Of a stretch of DNA of 64,000 nucleotides, positions 54,160 to 63,836 are shown piece after piece; position 1 is the first letter of the stretch, and each line of letters begins with the position of its first letter. Below the pieces are notes generated by a model. It searched no databases, had not been told where the DNA came from, and was given only the letters and a program-made list of their open reading frames with translations. A program made the translations under genes and the position numbers. The DNA comes from Richelia sinica FACHB-800 (GTDB lineage: Bacteria > Cyanobacteriota > Cyanobacteriia > Cyanobacteriales > Nostocaceae): positions 1 through 64,000 of the forward strand of contig NZ_JACJTT010000013.1 of NCBI RefSeq assembly GCF_014698825.1, written 5' to 3'.

Positions 54160-56340
54160 TTAACTCATCACTGGCACACAAGCATGAACTAATGGTAGTA
54201 GGGGCCCCATTTGTTCCTGTCCATTAACAGCTAACTCACTGTGACACAAATACACTTTTTCAGAAACGCGAGCCAGTAAATCAGCTAAAATCCTTCTTAA
54301 TCTTTGTTCTTCTGCCATACTTTCATTTTCTGCTGTCCAAGGTTGTCCTAAGCGATCGCGCAAAAATAAATTTGCACCGTATAATGTAGCTGCACCACCT
54401 TTGGCCCAGAGGGGTGAACCTGCATCTAACCAGAAATGCCAACGATGAAATCTGCGGCTAGCGCGATATTGGAAAATGGTGGCTAAGGTGACAGCTTTTC
54501 TGGCGTTACCATAGGGACGGACAGGGTAGGGGTTGGCAGTAATTGTGCCCCGTCGCAGCAGTTGAATAAATTCGCTAATGGTATTGCTAGCTTGGGAATG
54601 GGAAGGTAATTGCAAATCGTTTTGTTTTAATCTGGTTTCTACTTCCCAGTAGTGTTGAGCAGTTTCTAGTAATTCACGTAATGCTGCTAGTTGTTCATAG
54701 GGGGGGTTGCTATCCTGACAGAGAAAATTTTGAATAGCTAAATATAACAGGGATATGGGAGAGGGAATGAGACGCTGTTGATGTTGCGATCGCTGTTGTT
54801 CAATCCAGTGTAATATCTCTTCATAAGCTTTGGTAGCTGTATAGCCGATTCTATCCCAACGTTCAAAGGTGGTGACTGGCAGTAAATGGGGGTCATCTGG
54901 GTGGGGAACAAAGCAGTAATCGGCAATTAAACCAGCGCGTACCGGGTCGATTTTCGATTGGTGGGGTAATGTTTTGATATCTGCTTCTTTCTCCCCGGTG
55001 ACGATTTTATTGCGACTCAACACCACCAACATTTCCGCAACTCCATCCCGGTCAACTAATCTACCTAAACCGGGATAAACTAAGGTCAGTAAGGTGAGTA
55101 AAGCTCTGACCACAGGAGAACTCACCAAAGGTCGTTGGTCGTTGAGAGACTCTACAGGGATATTTTGCCTAGTTAAGATTTCAATTAAAGTATAACGAGC
55201 GATCGCATCTAAACCAGGGGCAATAATTGCCACTTCCTCTGGTTGTACTTGTCCACCTTTAATCGCTTCAATCATGATTTCTGCGGTGTTTCGCAATAAT
55301 TGAGCGCGGGATGTACTTTGAATTGGTTGTACAGAGTCTGGTAAACTCAACATCCCAATGGATGTGGACATTAATTCCACCATGGGTGTGGCCAGTTGCA
55401 CTGCTAAACTATCCGGTGGTGGCCCCGCTAAATTAATCACTTCACAACGACTAGCTAATCTAGCCAAATATTGGGGGTCTGCACCTAAACCTAAACGAAC
55501 TGCCCCATCTAAATTATAACTAAAGGCTCCCACCGCACCCCGGTCTAACAGGAACTCAAACAAGTTATAGGCGATCGCTGGATAATCATCCACATCATCC
55601 GCTAAAATGGCCTGATAGCGTTGAATAAGACGTTGCTGATAATGAGGATTTGTTAATAAATTTTGGTTATAAAGTTCAGTAATCAACCCATATGTTAATA
55701 ATCCTCGCTCTAAACACCAATTACGCCAACTCAGCAGCAAACTACCTAAAAATTCCGGTTCTAGCAGCACATTAGTTTCTGGAAAACCAGTGGTGAGAAT
55801 CGAGGTAATATCTTCACAAGCCACACCACTGTAAGCCGCTAATTGCCATAAATCCAAAATCCTTCTCACTAGACGATATTCATTCATTCCTGCTTTTTGT
55901 AGAGTTGCTGAGTCTAGTTGAGAACGCCAGAGTTTTGTTGCCAATTCCTGCTCAGTTTCAGGACGTAACCTCACGGGAAATTGGGCCTTTAGCTGTAATG
56001 ATTGAATTAATAACGGCCAAAATAAAACCACTTCATCTTGGAAAAAACCCAATGTTGTCTTGGCGCGAATCGGGTATTTACCGAGTGTTAAAGTAGCAAT
56101 TAAATCTGCTAATTCTCGTCGCTGATCATCATTGGCCGCTAAAACTAAAACACCTGGTTCTGTTGGCTGAAGTAGAACGGTTTTACTGGACTTCTTAGCT
56201 TTTTTCTGACGATTATTTTTAGTATAAAATAAGTCTGTATATTTATTTTCAATTTGCAACCAATGACAAAAATGCGCTCCTAAGCGAGTCGTCTTTCCAC
56301 TACGGCTAGTACCGACAATCCAAACAGAAGCAAAGACCAC
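54160..56340 (-). CDS. SF1 helicase-like / recombinase family ATPase
   Basis: 726 residues. Walker A WIVGTSRSGKTTRLG is near the N-terminus (about 8-22), and ILADDVDDYPAIAYNLFEFL around 250 resembles the DExx-type Walker B of UvrD/AddB-like SF1 proteins. Later LRNTAEIMIEAIKGGQVQPEEVAIIAP... has the layout of AddB/PcrA motif regions. No C-terminal nuclease Cys cluster is evident, so it is not a complete AddB. Cyanobacterial proteins of this kind are annotated as a recombinase family of unclear role. Single gene, divergent from pcxA. Confidence 0.65.
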   Translation of the reverse strand: MVFASVWIVGTSRSGKTTRLGAHFCHWLQIENKYTDLFYTKNNRQKKAKKSSKTVLLQPTEPGVLVLAANDDQRRELADLIATLTLGKYPIRAKTTLGFFQDEVVLFWPLLIQSLQLKAQFPVRLRPETEQELATKLWRSQLDSATLQKAGMNEYRLVRRILDLWQLAAYSGVACEDITSILTTGFPETNVLLEPEFLGSLLLSWRNWCLERGLLTYGLITELYNQNLLTNPHYQQRLIQRYQAILADDVDDYPAIAYNLFEFLLDRGAVGAFSYNLDGAVRLGLGADPQYLARLASRCEVINLAGPPPDSLAVQLATPMVELMSTSIGMLSLPDSVQPIQSTSRAQLLRNTAEIMIEAIKGGQVQPEEVAIIAPGLDAIARYTLIEILTRQNIPVESLNDQRPLVSSPVVRALLTLLTLVYPGLGRLVDRDGVAEMLVVLSRNKIVTGEKEADIKTLPHQSKIDPVRAGLIADYCFVPHPDDPHLLPVTTFERWDRIGYTATKAYEEILHWIEQQRSQHQQRLIPSPISLLYLAIQNFLCQDSNPPYEQLAALRELLETAQHYWEVETRLKQNDLQLPSHSQASNTISEFIQLLRRGTITANPYPVRPYGNARKAVTLATIFQYRASRRFHRWHFWLDAGSPLWAKGGAATLYGANLFLRDRLGQPWTAENESMAEEQRLRRILADLLARVSEKVYLCHSELAVNGQEQMGPLLPLVHACVPVMS

Positions 56341-56427
56341 AAATATACTCCTTGTTAATTTGTTAGTATACCTCTTGCGTTAACTTTAGTTTAAGAAATA
56401 ACAAACAATCCTGGATGATTGTCTACA

Positions 56428-57738
56428 ATGAACAATAACGTGGTTAGTGAAAAAATATACTCTTTTTTACTCTCTGCTTACAGATGGTATTTACTCACAC
56501 CAGAACGGTCTTTAGAAGAAGCATATCAAGCAGCCTTAAAGATTAAAGAAATTGAAGATAAGCACTTCAATGGTAATAAAATAGACCACAATTCTACTTT
56601 ATATAGTAGTAGCGTGATTGACTATTTTCTGGCAGATGTCAAAAATTTGTTAAAAACAGCAAGGATGCGATTAACAGAATTTAGAGCTAGTCGCTGGTTT
56701 TCTAATGAATCTCGACAAAAAGCTGCTCAGAAAACTGGGATTCAATATCCTGCACATACGGTAATTTTAGAAAAGCTGGAATTTATTGACCAAGTAATTT
56801 CTAAATACACCACAGAGATAGAAACAATTACAGATATAACAACTACTTCCTCTGTCACTATTTCCCATGAAAATAATATTGCTCAACCATTAAATTCACA
56901 AGCAATCGTGCAAACAAATGGTAATAAACCTAAACGTAAAGCCGATAGTACAGGGGTTTTACCACGTTCAATCTTAACAACAATTACGCGATTACAATCG
57001 GAATTAGATCCTAACTCAGAACAGGATGTAGTCCAAAGTTTTCGACAAAATCAGAAAAGAACTATAACATCAGTTAGATTTATTTTATTATTAATCATTA
57101 TTCCTTTACTGACTCATCAAATCTCTAAAGCTCTATTGGTAGGGCCAATGGTAGATAAATGGAGAAGTTCAGAAACAGCGCAGCTTTTTCTCAATGCAGA
57201 AATGGAGGAAGAAGCATTATCAGAATTGGAAAGATTTGAAGAAAGAATTAAATTTGAAAATATGATTAGTAATGCACCTCCAATTTCATCCGCAGAGTTG
57301 GAATTGAAAATGCAAGAGAAAGCTCAAGAAGTTGCCCAAGAATTTCGCACTGTTAGTGCCAATGCTATTAAAAATGTATTTGCTGATATTTGTTCAGTCA
57401 TAGCCTTTATTTGGTTTCTATTGGTTAGTAAACCTGCCATAGCTGTACTCAAAGATTTTTTCGATCATGTTGTTTATGGCTTGAGTGATAGTGCCAAAGC
57501 ATTTATTATTATTTTATTTACTGACATCTTTGTTGGTTTTCACTCTCCCCATGGTTGGGAAGTTATTCTAGAAGGTATTTCCCGTCACTGGGGATTACCA
57601 GCAAACCGTGATTTTATCTTTGTCTTTATTGCCACATTTCCTGTAGTGTTAGATACTATTTTTAAATATTGGATTTTCCGATATTTAAATCGTATTTCTC
57701 CCTCTGCCGTGGCTACATATCACAATATGAATGAATAG
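56428..57738 (+). CDS. pxcA: Proton extrusion protein PcxA (CemA family)
   Basis: Plasma-membrane protein needed for light-induced proton extrusion, related to chloroplast CemA. 436 residues: a soluble N-terminal part (SAYRWYLLTPERSLEEAYQA; LTEFRASRWFSNESRQKAAQ) and a C-terminal CemA-like membrane domain from about 215 (RFILLLIIIPLLTHQISKAL, later VYGLSDSAKAFIIILFTDIF and FHSPHGWEVILEGI). ATG 56428 is used rather than a TTG three codons upstream. Both PcxA halves are present, unlike the shorter CemA. Confidence 0.92.
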   Translation: MNNNVVSEKIYSFLLSAYRWYLLTPERSLEEAYQAALKIKEIEDKHFNGNKIDHNSTLYSSSVIDYFLADVKNLLKTARMRLTEFRASRWFSNESRQKAAQKTGIQYPAHTVILEKLEFIDQVISKYTTEIETITDITTTSSVTISHENNIAQPLNSQAIVQTNGNKPKRKADSTGVLPRSILTTITRLQSELDPNSEQDVVQSFRQNQKRTITSVRFILLLIIIPLLTHQISKALLVGPMVDKWRSSETAQLFLNAEMEEEALSELERFEERIKFENMISNAPPISSAELELKMQEKAQEVAQEFRTVSANAIKNVFADICSVIAFIWFLLVSKPAIAVLKDFFDHVVYGLSDSAKAFIIILFTDIFVGFHSPHGWEVILEGISRHWGLPANRDFIFVFIATFPVVLDTIFKYWIFRYLNRISPSAVATYHNMNE

Positions 57739-57902
57739 CCTCAGTGTAGGGTAAGTGTACATTTAATGCACCAAGTAACAGATTGATTCAATAGCAATTT
57801 TAAATCTATCTAAACCCAAAATGTTTTATAGCATCAACAAAATCTCATTAATGTTGATTTGCTGATTTATCTGCCAAATTTATTTACAGTAAAAACTTAA
57901 CA

Positions 57903-59162
57903 ATGAAAAGGATTATCTCTAATTTAACACTCAGTTTGCCGATATTTACATCGGTTTTTCTGGTGTCCTTACAACCAATTAGAAATCAAGAAATAAGTAA
58001 TCCTGAATGCCGAGTTACCAAATGGCAGTTACCCACATCTTTAACCGATAAAACTGTCAAAACATCATCTGTACTTTTAGCACGTACACCAATTACTTGT
58101 TGTGAAAAGGATAGTTCTTGTTTAGATGACATGATCTATGCAGATGAGGATGGAGATAAAAAAGCTTTATTACAGGCAATTGACCAGAGTTTAAAATATT
58201 TACAGACCCGTAATGCGGCGATCGCATATCAAAAATATCCCGTTCCCACCATCACCCGCGATCGCGTTTACAAAAGTTTGCAAAGATTCCGACAATTATT
58301 ACTCACCACTACCTCCCCCCAAGCACTCCAAGCAGCGATAGAAAAAGAGTTTGTGCTCTACCAATCCGTAGGTAAAGATAATCAGGGTACAGTGTTATTT
58401 ACAGCTTATTATGAACCACTATATTTAGCTAGCCGCACTCCCACCGAGGAATTCCGTTATCCTGTCTATCGTCTCCCCTCGAATTTAGGGTCTTGGTCAC
58501 GACCCCATCCCCAACGCTTAGAATTAGAAGGAGCAGATGGTTTACAAGGCAGCAAAGGCAAATTAAAAGGGTTAGAATTGTTTTGGTTTCGCGATCGCCT
58601 CGAACCATATATTATCCAAATTCAAGGTTCTGCTAGACTGCAACTGACAGACGGAACCCAGACCACCATTGGTTATGCAGGGAATACTGCTCATAACTAT
58701 AAAAGTTTAGGACGCTCTTTAGTCGATGCTGGTAAACTGCCTTTAGAAGGGCTAACCATGCCCATTATTCTCGACTATTTCCAAAAATATCCCCAAGATT
58801 TAAATATTTACATTCCCCGTGACCCTAGCTTTGTTTTCTTTCGGGAAACCCACGGCAAACCAGCACAAGGTTCTATTAGTGTACCATTAACACCAGAGCG
58901 TTCCATCGCCACAGATAAATCTCTCATGCCTCCTGGTGCATTGGCTTTAATTCGTGCCCCTTTTCCCTATGTGAATGCTAATAAACAACTAGAACATCGC
59001 ATAGTTAGCCGTTATGTACTGGATCAAGATACAGGTGGTGCCATTAAAGGTGCAGGTAGAGTAGATTACTTTTTGGGAACTGGTAAAATAGCAGGCGATC
59101 GCGCGGGAGTAACAGTAAGTAATGGACAATTATTTTATCTACTATTGAAGCCCAAACAATAA
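57903..59162 (+). CDS. mltA: MltA-type lytic transglycosylase
   Basis: Periplasmic murein transglycosylase cleaving glycan strands, 419 residues with an N-terminal hydrophobic leader (LTLSLPIFTSVFLVSL). The MltA domain (VLFTAYYEPLYLASRTPTEE, IQIQGSARLQLTDG, GYAGNTAHNYKSLGRSLVDA) is followed by the 3D region with the catalytic Asp in QDTGGAIKGAGRVDYFLG. No lipobox Cys is clear. Single gene. The symbol follows the domain. Confidence 0.9.
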   Translation: MKRIISNLTLSLPIFTSVFLVSLQPIRNQEISNPECRVTKWQLPTSLTDKTVKTSSVLLARTPITCCEKDSSCLDDMIYADEDGDKKALLQAIDQSLKYLQTRNAAIAYQKYPVPTITRDRVYKSLQRFRQLLLTTTSPQALQAAIEKEFVLYQSVGKDNQGTVLFTAYYEPLYLASRTPTEEFRYPVYRLPSNLGSWSRPHPQRLELEGADGLQGSKGKLKGLELFWFRDRLEPYIIQIQGSARLQLTDGTQTTIGYAGNTAHNYKSLGRSLVDAGKLPLEGLTMPIILDYFQKYPQDLNIYIPRDPSFVFFRETHGKPAQGSISVPLTPERSIATDKSLMPPGALALIRAPFPYVNANKQLEHRIVSRYVLDQDTGGAIKGAGRVDYFLGTGKIAGDRAGVTVSNGQLFYLLLKPKQ

Positions 59163-59651
59163 TCATTTCCACAGTTTGATTAATTGTTTGCCTTCTAAGA
59201 GCAATTCAAACCGATGAATATCCTTTTCTGATTCAAAAGCAGACACAGGTAAATAATTGAGTTGTCCAGCAGCAGTCAGGTACAAACAATAAAATTCCTG
59301 CTGTTTCACAACATTAATTAAATGCTCAAACCGGAATTTAGTAAGACTGCCATCTTCATAATAAATACAGATAAATTCCTCATCTATTTCCCAGTATCTG
59401 GCAATAAAATTGCACACTGGCATAGTCTTTTTAAAATTAATGAGAAACGGCACTATCATCATATATATAAAGGAAACTATTAAATATATTGATAAAAGTC
59501 TGCCAAATTCGTTATTTGCTGAGAGCAATATCAAAACAGTCGTAGCTGCATACAACAGTAGTATAATCCTTCTTTGTTGGAAATAAATACTAGTAATTAA
59601 CCGACGTAGTTCTTGGGGTGTGATATTGAATTCTTTGGTTTTAATGAGCAT
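59163..59651 (-). CDS. YcxB-like membrane protein
   Basis: 162 residues from ATG 59651 (MLIKTKEFNITPQELRRLIT); the longer frame to 59678 overlaps the upstream methyltransferase. Two adjacent helices (LLLYAATTVLILLSA and LLSIYLIVSFIYMMIVPFLI) are followed by a cytoplasmic C-terminal YcxB-like domain (IDEEFICIYYEDGSLTKFRF, YLPVSAFESEKDIHRFELLL). Function unknown. It follows the methyltransferase gene by 7 bp, a likely two-gene operon. Confidence 0.75.
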   Translation of the reverse strand: MLIKTKEFNITPQELRRLITSIYFQQRRIILLLYAATTVLILLSANNEFGRLLSIYLIVSFIYMMIVPFLINFKKTMPVCNFIARYWEIDEEFICIYYEDGSLTKFRFEHLINVVKQQEFYCLYLTAAGQLNYLPVSAFESEKDIHRFELLLEGKQLIKLWK

Positions 59652-59658
59652 AAAAATC

Positions 59659-60192
59659 TTAAATTGATTTTTGAGCAACTACATTTAAACTAATCAGCGT
59701 TTCTAGAATCCGCAGAGAACTACAATCGTTGAATAAATTAAATTCGCTGACTCGTTCGTAAATTTGAAATCCTGCTTCTTCTAAACAAACAGCTAAAATT
59801 TCAAAATCAAACCCTACTTTATGCACATCATAAATATTCGTCTGTCCTCCAAACATAATTTTCATAATTTTGACTCTATCAACCAAAGTCAAATCTGGAT
59901 GAAGATACATCCAGCATAATTTTTGTAAATCGGGAACGCTAATTAATAAATCTCCTCCTGGCTTGAGAACCCGATGCCATTCTTTAAGAGTATTGATTAA
60001 TTCATTATCAATACCATGATAAAAATGCTCTAAAACATGGCTAGCATAAATAGCTGCAATGGAATCATTGGCAAATTGACTTAAATCAGTAGCATTGCCA
60101 AGATAATCAACCTCTGGACGTGCTTCAATATCCAAAATTTTCCAATCTGGATGAGATTCTTTACCACCAATATGTAATTTTATTTCAGACAT
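59659..60192 (-). CDS. Class I SAM-dependent methyltransferase
   Basis: 177 residues from ATG 60192 (MSEIKLHIGGKESHPDWKIL). AIYASHVLEHFYHGIDNE and LKEWHRVLKPGGDLLISVPD are motifs of the UbiE/methyltransf_11-type family common in glycan or lipid biosynthesis clusters. The canonical GxGxG loop is reduced to HIGGKES, so the SAM site may be unusual. The substrate is unknown. Divergent from the 60.5-kb gene, followed by the YcxB-like gene. Confidence 0.82.
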   Translation of the reverse strand: MSEIKLHIGGKESHPDWKILDIEARPEVDYLGNATDLSQFANDSIAAIYASHVLEHFYHGIDNELINTLKEWHRVLKPGGDLLISVPDLQKLCWMYLHPDLTLVDRVKIMKIMFGGQTNIYDVHKVGFDFEILAVCLEEAGFQIYERVSEFNLFNDCSSLRILETLISLNVVAQKSI

Positions 60193-60503
60193 ATACAACC
60201 AATGAAAAACTAAAAATTCAACTGCGTGGCTAAATCAGAGTATGCAATGCAGCAATTATCCTTATTTTTTCTTTATACCTTGGCATGAAACAAATTCATA
60301 TTCTCAATCAGCAACGCTAATTAAATATGAATCAATGTGATTTGACAAGGGTTTCAAAGTGGGCATCTGTTGCTGAATTTGGGTGAGTTGGCAATATTGT
60401 GTTTATTGGGCAATGCAAGTATATTTAACCACAGAAGTGAAGAGAAAGACCTTCGCTTGGCATAGAGATTTGTTGAGTAATTTATACAAGGTGTGAAGAA
60501 TTT
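60193..60503. other. Intergenic region, no gene seen
   Basis: About 310 bp between divergent genes. AT-rich, with a weak GATTTGACA-like -35 at 60338-60346 but no clear -10. No repeat or RNA fold recognised. Confidence 0.35.
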
Positions 60504-60929
60504 ATGTCTAAGTTAGCCTCTGCTACGTTCTTAGCGACAGCCTTGACAATATTGACTGTACCAGGCAATTCACAGATTTCCTTAGCGGGTACTTGTGCCT
60601 CACATTGTGGTCAGCGTCCCATCCAGTTTACACCTGGCCAATATCTTCGAGTCCAAGTAATTAATAGCACTGCCAAAGTAATCAAGTTAGAGAAACTACC
60701 GGAAATGCAACGTTTTTCTCTCCCATCTGGGCAAAAATTTCAATTAGATATTCCCGGTGGTGCAGAATCCAACCTATCTTTATTGTTTTGGGATGAAGCA
60801 GGAAAGTCTTTAAAAGCTGTAGTTTCTAAACCAAATTTCGGGACTTTGCGTGTAGAAATCAGACCTGGTGGTGCTAATAGCCATCGCTCTCTAGAACTGC
60901 TCAATGATGGTCGCATTCGTTTATTTTAG
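60504..60929 (+). CDS. Hypothetical secreted protein
   Basis: 141 residues with a signal peptide (ASATFLATALTILTVPGNSQ, SLAG) and a Cys pair right after it (TCASHCGQRPI). The rest is beta-rich (YLRVQVINSTAKVIKLEKLP, LRVEIRPGG) and could be a small immunoglobulin-like or adhesive periplasmic domain. No named family recognised; I know similar exported small proteins only from cyanobacteria. It precedes the CHAT gene on the same strand with a 140-bp gap. Confidence 0.72.
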   Translation: MSKLASATFLATALTILTVPGNSQISLAGTCASHCGQRPIQFTPGQYLRVQVINSTAKVIKLEKLPEMQRFSLPSGQKFQLDIPGGAESNLSLLFWDEAGKSLKAVVSKPNFGTLRVEIRPGGANSHRSLELLNDGRIRLF

Positions 60930-61071
60930 CCACTAAGCTTAGATTGTATACAGCGATCGCTCCTCCTCAAAACAAAATTTTTCGATCATGTTAGTCTTAG
61001 GTCAATTCTGGGAATACTCATACCATAGGGATGACTGTCATTGACATTGAACACTCACCAGCGGTAAATTT

Positions 61072-63648
61072 ATGAATCTTTTTATTAAACAGCGCCATTG
61101 GCTGTATACCTGTTTGGGTATTCTCAGTCTTTGTATAGTAGTTACAATTAAACCAGCGCGAGGTGCTTCCCCTGTAACTAGCACTCCTAACTCAAATCCA
61201 GCCCCATCAGCTTCTCTGTTATCTACCAAAAGCAGCAACTTGTTAGAACAGGGAAGAAACCTTTATCAATTGGGTAACTTTACAGAAGCTGTGAAAGTTT
61301 GGCAGAGTGCAACCCAACATTACCGCAATTACCATGATCACCTCAATGAATCCCTGAGTTGGAGTTATCTATCATTAGCACAGCAAGAACTCAACCAGTG
61401 GGAAGCAGCCCAGGAATCTATTAACAATAGCTTAAAAATTTTACAAGCAGTCCAACCCGCTGGTGATGCCATGATCTGGGCCCAGGTACTCAATACCCAA
61501 GCTAGTTTACAACTCCAGACTGGTAAAGCAGAAACCGCTATTACAACTTGGCAACAAGCTCAAAAATATTACGAGCAAGCAGGAGATACCATAGGTAGTC
61601 TAGGTACTCAAATTAATCAAGCCCAAGCTTTACAAAATTTAGGATTTTACCGCCGTTCTAAACAACAATTAGAAAGTATTGCCCAGAAATTGGCACTGAT
61701 GCCAGACTCAGAAATTAAATTGAGTGGGTTGAGATCCCTCGGTTTAACTTTACAGATTATTGGTGATATACCTAAAAGCCAAGAAGTTCTGACCCAAAGT
61801 TTAGCGATCGCTGAGAAAATAGGAGCAAAACCCCATTTAAGCTCGATTTTACTACATCTGGGTAAATCTGCCTCCGAATTACAAGACCCCCAAACCGCCT
61901 TAAACTACTTTGATGAAGTTGAACAAGTAGCCACCAATCCCAGTGAACAGTTACAAGGACGGTTAGCCCAATTAAAATTATTTTTGAATTACAATAAACC
62001 AGAATTAGCTGCTCCACTGGCACCACAAATCCTCAAACAATTAAAAGAATTACCCCCCAGTCATACTTCCCTCTACGCAGCCATTAATTTTGCCGCTACC
62101 CTCAATCGAGAAAATAATCCTGAAAAATTCTTGCCCCTCAAGGATTTAGGGGAGTTGATGGCCTCCACAGTCAAATCTGCACAACAGATTCAGTATGCCC
62201 CAGCCGAAGCCTATGCACTGCACCAATGGGGCAAACTTTACATTAGAACCAAACAATATGCACAGGCACAGAAACTAGCAGCAAAATCCTTAGCCATTGC
62301 CCGTCAAATCCATGCCGACGATATTATTGCTCAATCTGCATGGCAAGTAGGCAGACTATATAAACAACAAGGTAACATTCCTGCTGCTATTGATGCTTAT
62401 ACAGAAGCAGTCAAAGCCCTAAGCGCACTACGGGGAGATTTAGTTGCCATTAACGCCGATGTGCAATTTTCCTTTCGAGAAAGTGTTGAACCCGTCTATC
62501 GCGAATTAGTGGGTTTACTCCTCGAACAACAACCAACTCAAGATAAATTAGTCAAAGCCCGTGATTTAATTGAAGCATTACAAGTTGCGGAATTGGATAA
62601 CTTTTTTCGTGAGGCTTGTTTAGATAAAGCTAAACAAATTGACCAAGTTGATCCCACCGCTACGGTTATTTATCCCATTATTTTACCTGACAGATTGGCC
62701 GTAATCATCTCACAAAGTGGTCAACCTCTGCACTATTATGTTACTTCTAAAACCCAAGGGGAAATCGAACAAGTTTTAGATAAGTTATTAGCCGGATTAA
62801 ACCCAGTTTCTGACTCGAAAGAAAGAGATAGAATTTCCCAACAACTATATGATTGGTTGATTCGTCCAGCGGAAAAAGACCAAATCTTTAAAAATACTAA
62901 AACCTTAGTATTTGTCTTAGATGGTAAGCTGCGGAACATTCCCATGGGGGGATTATACGACGGTGAAAAATATTTAGTTGAAAAATATGCGATCGCCCTT
63001 TCCCCCGGTTTGCAATTGATGACTGCCCAGTCCATTTCCTCACACCGCATCAATGCAATTGTTGGTGGTATTAGCCAAGCTCGTTCCGGGTTCAGCGCCT
63101 TACCAGCCGTAGAAGCGGAAGTCAAGGAAATTGCCAAAGCTGTATCCTCAGACATGTTGCTCAATCAGGAATTTACCAGTCAAGCTTTAGCAGAAAACGT
63201 TAAATTCAGCAGTGCCAGTGTAGTGCATTTAGCCACCCATGGACAGTTCAGTTCCCGTCTAGAAGATACTTTTTTACTGACATGGGATGGAAAAGTTAAT
63301 GTTAAAGAATTATCTGAACTATTACAAAATCGCGGTAGTGATCCCAGCAAAGCGATCGAATTATTAGTGCTGAGTGCTTGTGATACAGCCACTGGTGATG
63401 ACCGGGCTGTTTTGGGATTAGCGGGATTGGCAGTTAAATCAGGTGCCCGTTCCACCATTGCTACCCTCTGGCCTGTCAAAGACAAGGCAGCCGCAACCCT
63501 GATGACTAATTTCTACGAACAATTAAGAAAACCCAATATTACCAAAGCTGAAGCACTGCGGCAGGCACAAATTAACCTGATTCGCCAAACAGATTTTCAT
63601 GATCCTTTCTTTTGGTCTGGCTTTGTATTAGTTGGTAACTGGTTTTAA
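61072..63648 (+). CDS. Exported TPR-CHAT domain protein (caspase-like peptidase)
   Basis: 858 residues: signal/anchor (LYTCLGILSLCIVVTIKPAR), many TPR repeats (about 55-460), a linker and a C-terminal CHAT domain (about 540-858). The catalytic dyad of CHAT peptidases is visible: His723 in HLATHGQFS and Cys770 in LSACDTATG. CHAT proteins cleave partner proteins after activation; intracellular types take part in defence or cell death, while this exported TPR-CHAT form is common in cyanobacteria beside DUF928 genes (family knowledge). Its substrate is unknown. Confidence 0.9.
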   Translation: MNLFIKQRHWLYTCLGILSLCIVVTIKPARGASPVTSTPNSNPAPSASLLSTKSSNLLEQGRNLYQLGNFTEAVKVWQSATQHYRNYHDHLNESLSWSYLSLAQQELNQWEAAQESINNSLKILQAVQPAGDAMIWAQVLNTQASLQLQTGKAETAITTWQQAQKYYEQAGDTIGSLGTQINQAQALQNLGFYRRSKQQLESIAQKLALMPDSEIKLSGLRSLGLTLQIIGDIPKSQEVLTQSLAIAEKIGAKPHLSSILLHLGKSASELQDPQTALNYFDEVEQVATNPSEQLQGRLAQLKLFLNYNKPELAAPLAPQILKQLKELPPSHTSLYAAINFAATLNRENNPEKFLPLKDLGELMASTVKSAQQIQYAPAEAYALHQWGKLYIRTKQYAQAQKLAAKSLAIARQIHADDIIAQSAWQVGRLYKQQGNIPAAIDAYTEAVKALSALRGDLVAINADVQFSFRESVEPVYRELVGLLLEQQPTQDKLVKARDLIEALQVAELDNFFREACLDKAKQIDQVDPTATVIYPIILPDRLAVIISQSGQPLHYYVTSKTQGEIEQVLDKLLAGLNPVSDSKERDRISQQLYDWLIRPAEKDQIFKNTKTLVFVLDGKLRNIPMGGLYDGEKYLVEKYAIALSPGLQLMTAQSISSHRINAIVGGISQARSGFSALPAVEAEVKEIAKAVSSDMLLNQEFTSQALAENVKFSSASVVHLATHGQFSSRLEDTFLLTWDGKVNVKELSELLQNRGSDPSKAIELLVLSACDTATGDDRAVLGLAGLAVKSGARSTIATLWPVKDKAAATLMTNFYEQLRKPNITKAEALRQAQINLIRQTDFHDPFFWSGFVLVGNWF

Positions 63649-63836
63649 ATCAATGTTATTACTTAGGAAATTGGAAATAATTTATGCAAGTCTTCACAAA
63701 TTTACTACTTTATTTTCGTTTATATTAGAGTAAGTAATTCCCCAGTAGACTTGTAGCCAGACTTATTATAAAAGCCTCTTCCTACAGTCACAGTTGATTG
63801 TATTTCTGCTCAGGGTTAAAACATGAGGTACAAGTG
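63649..63836. other. Spacer between CHAT gene and DUF928-type gene
   Basis: 188 bp without a visible gene or terminator. The two flanking genes are likely functionally linked. Confidence 0.4.
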
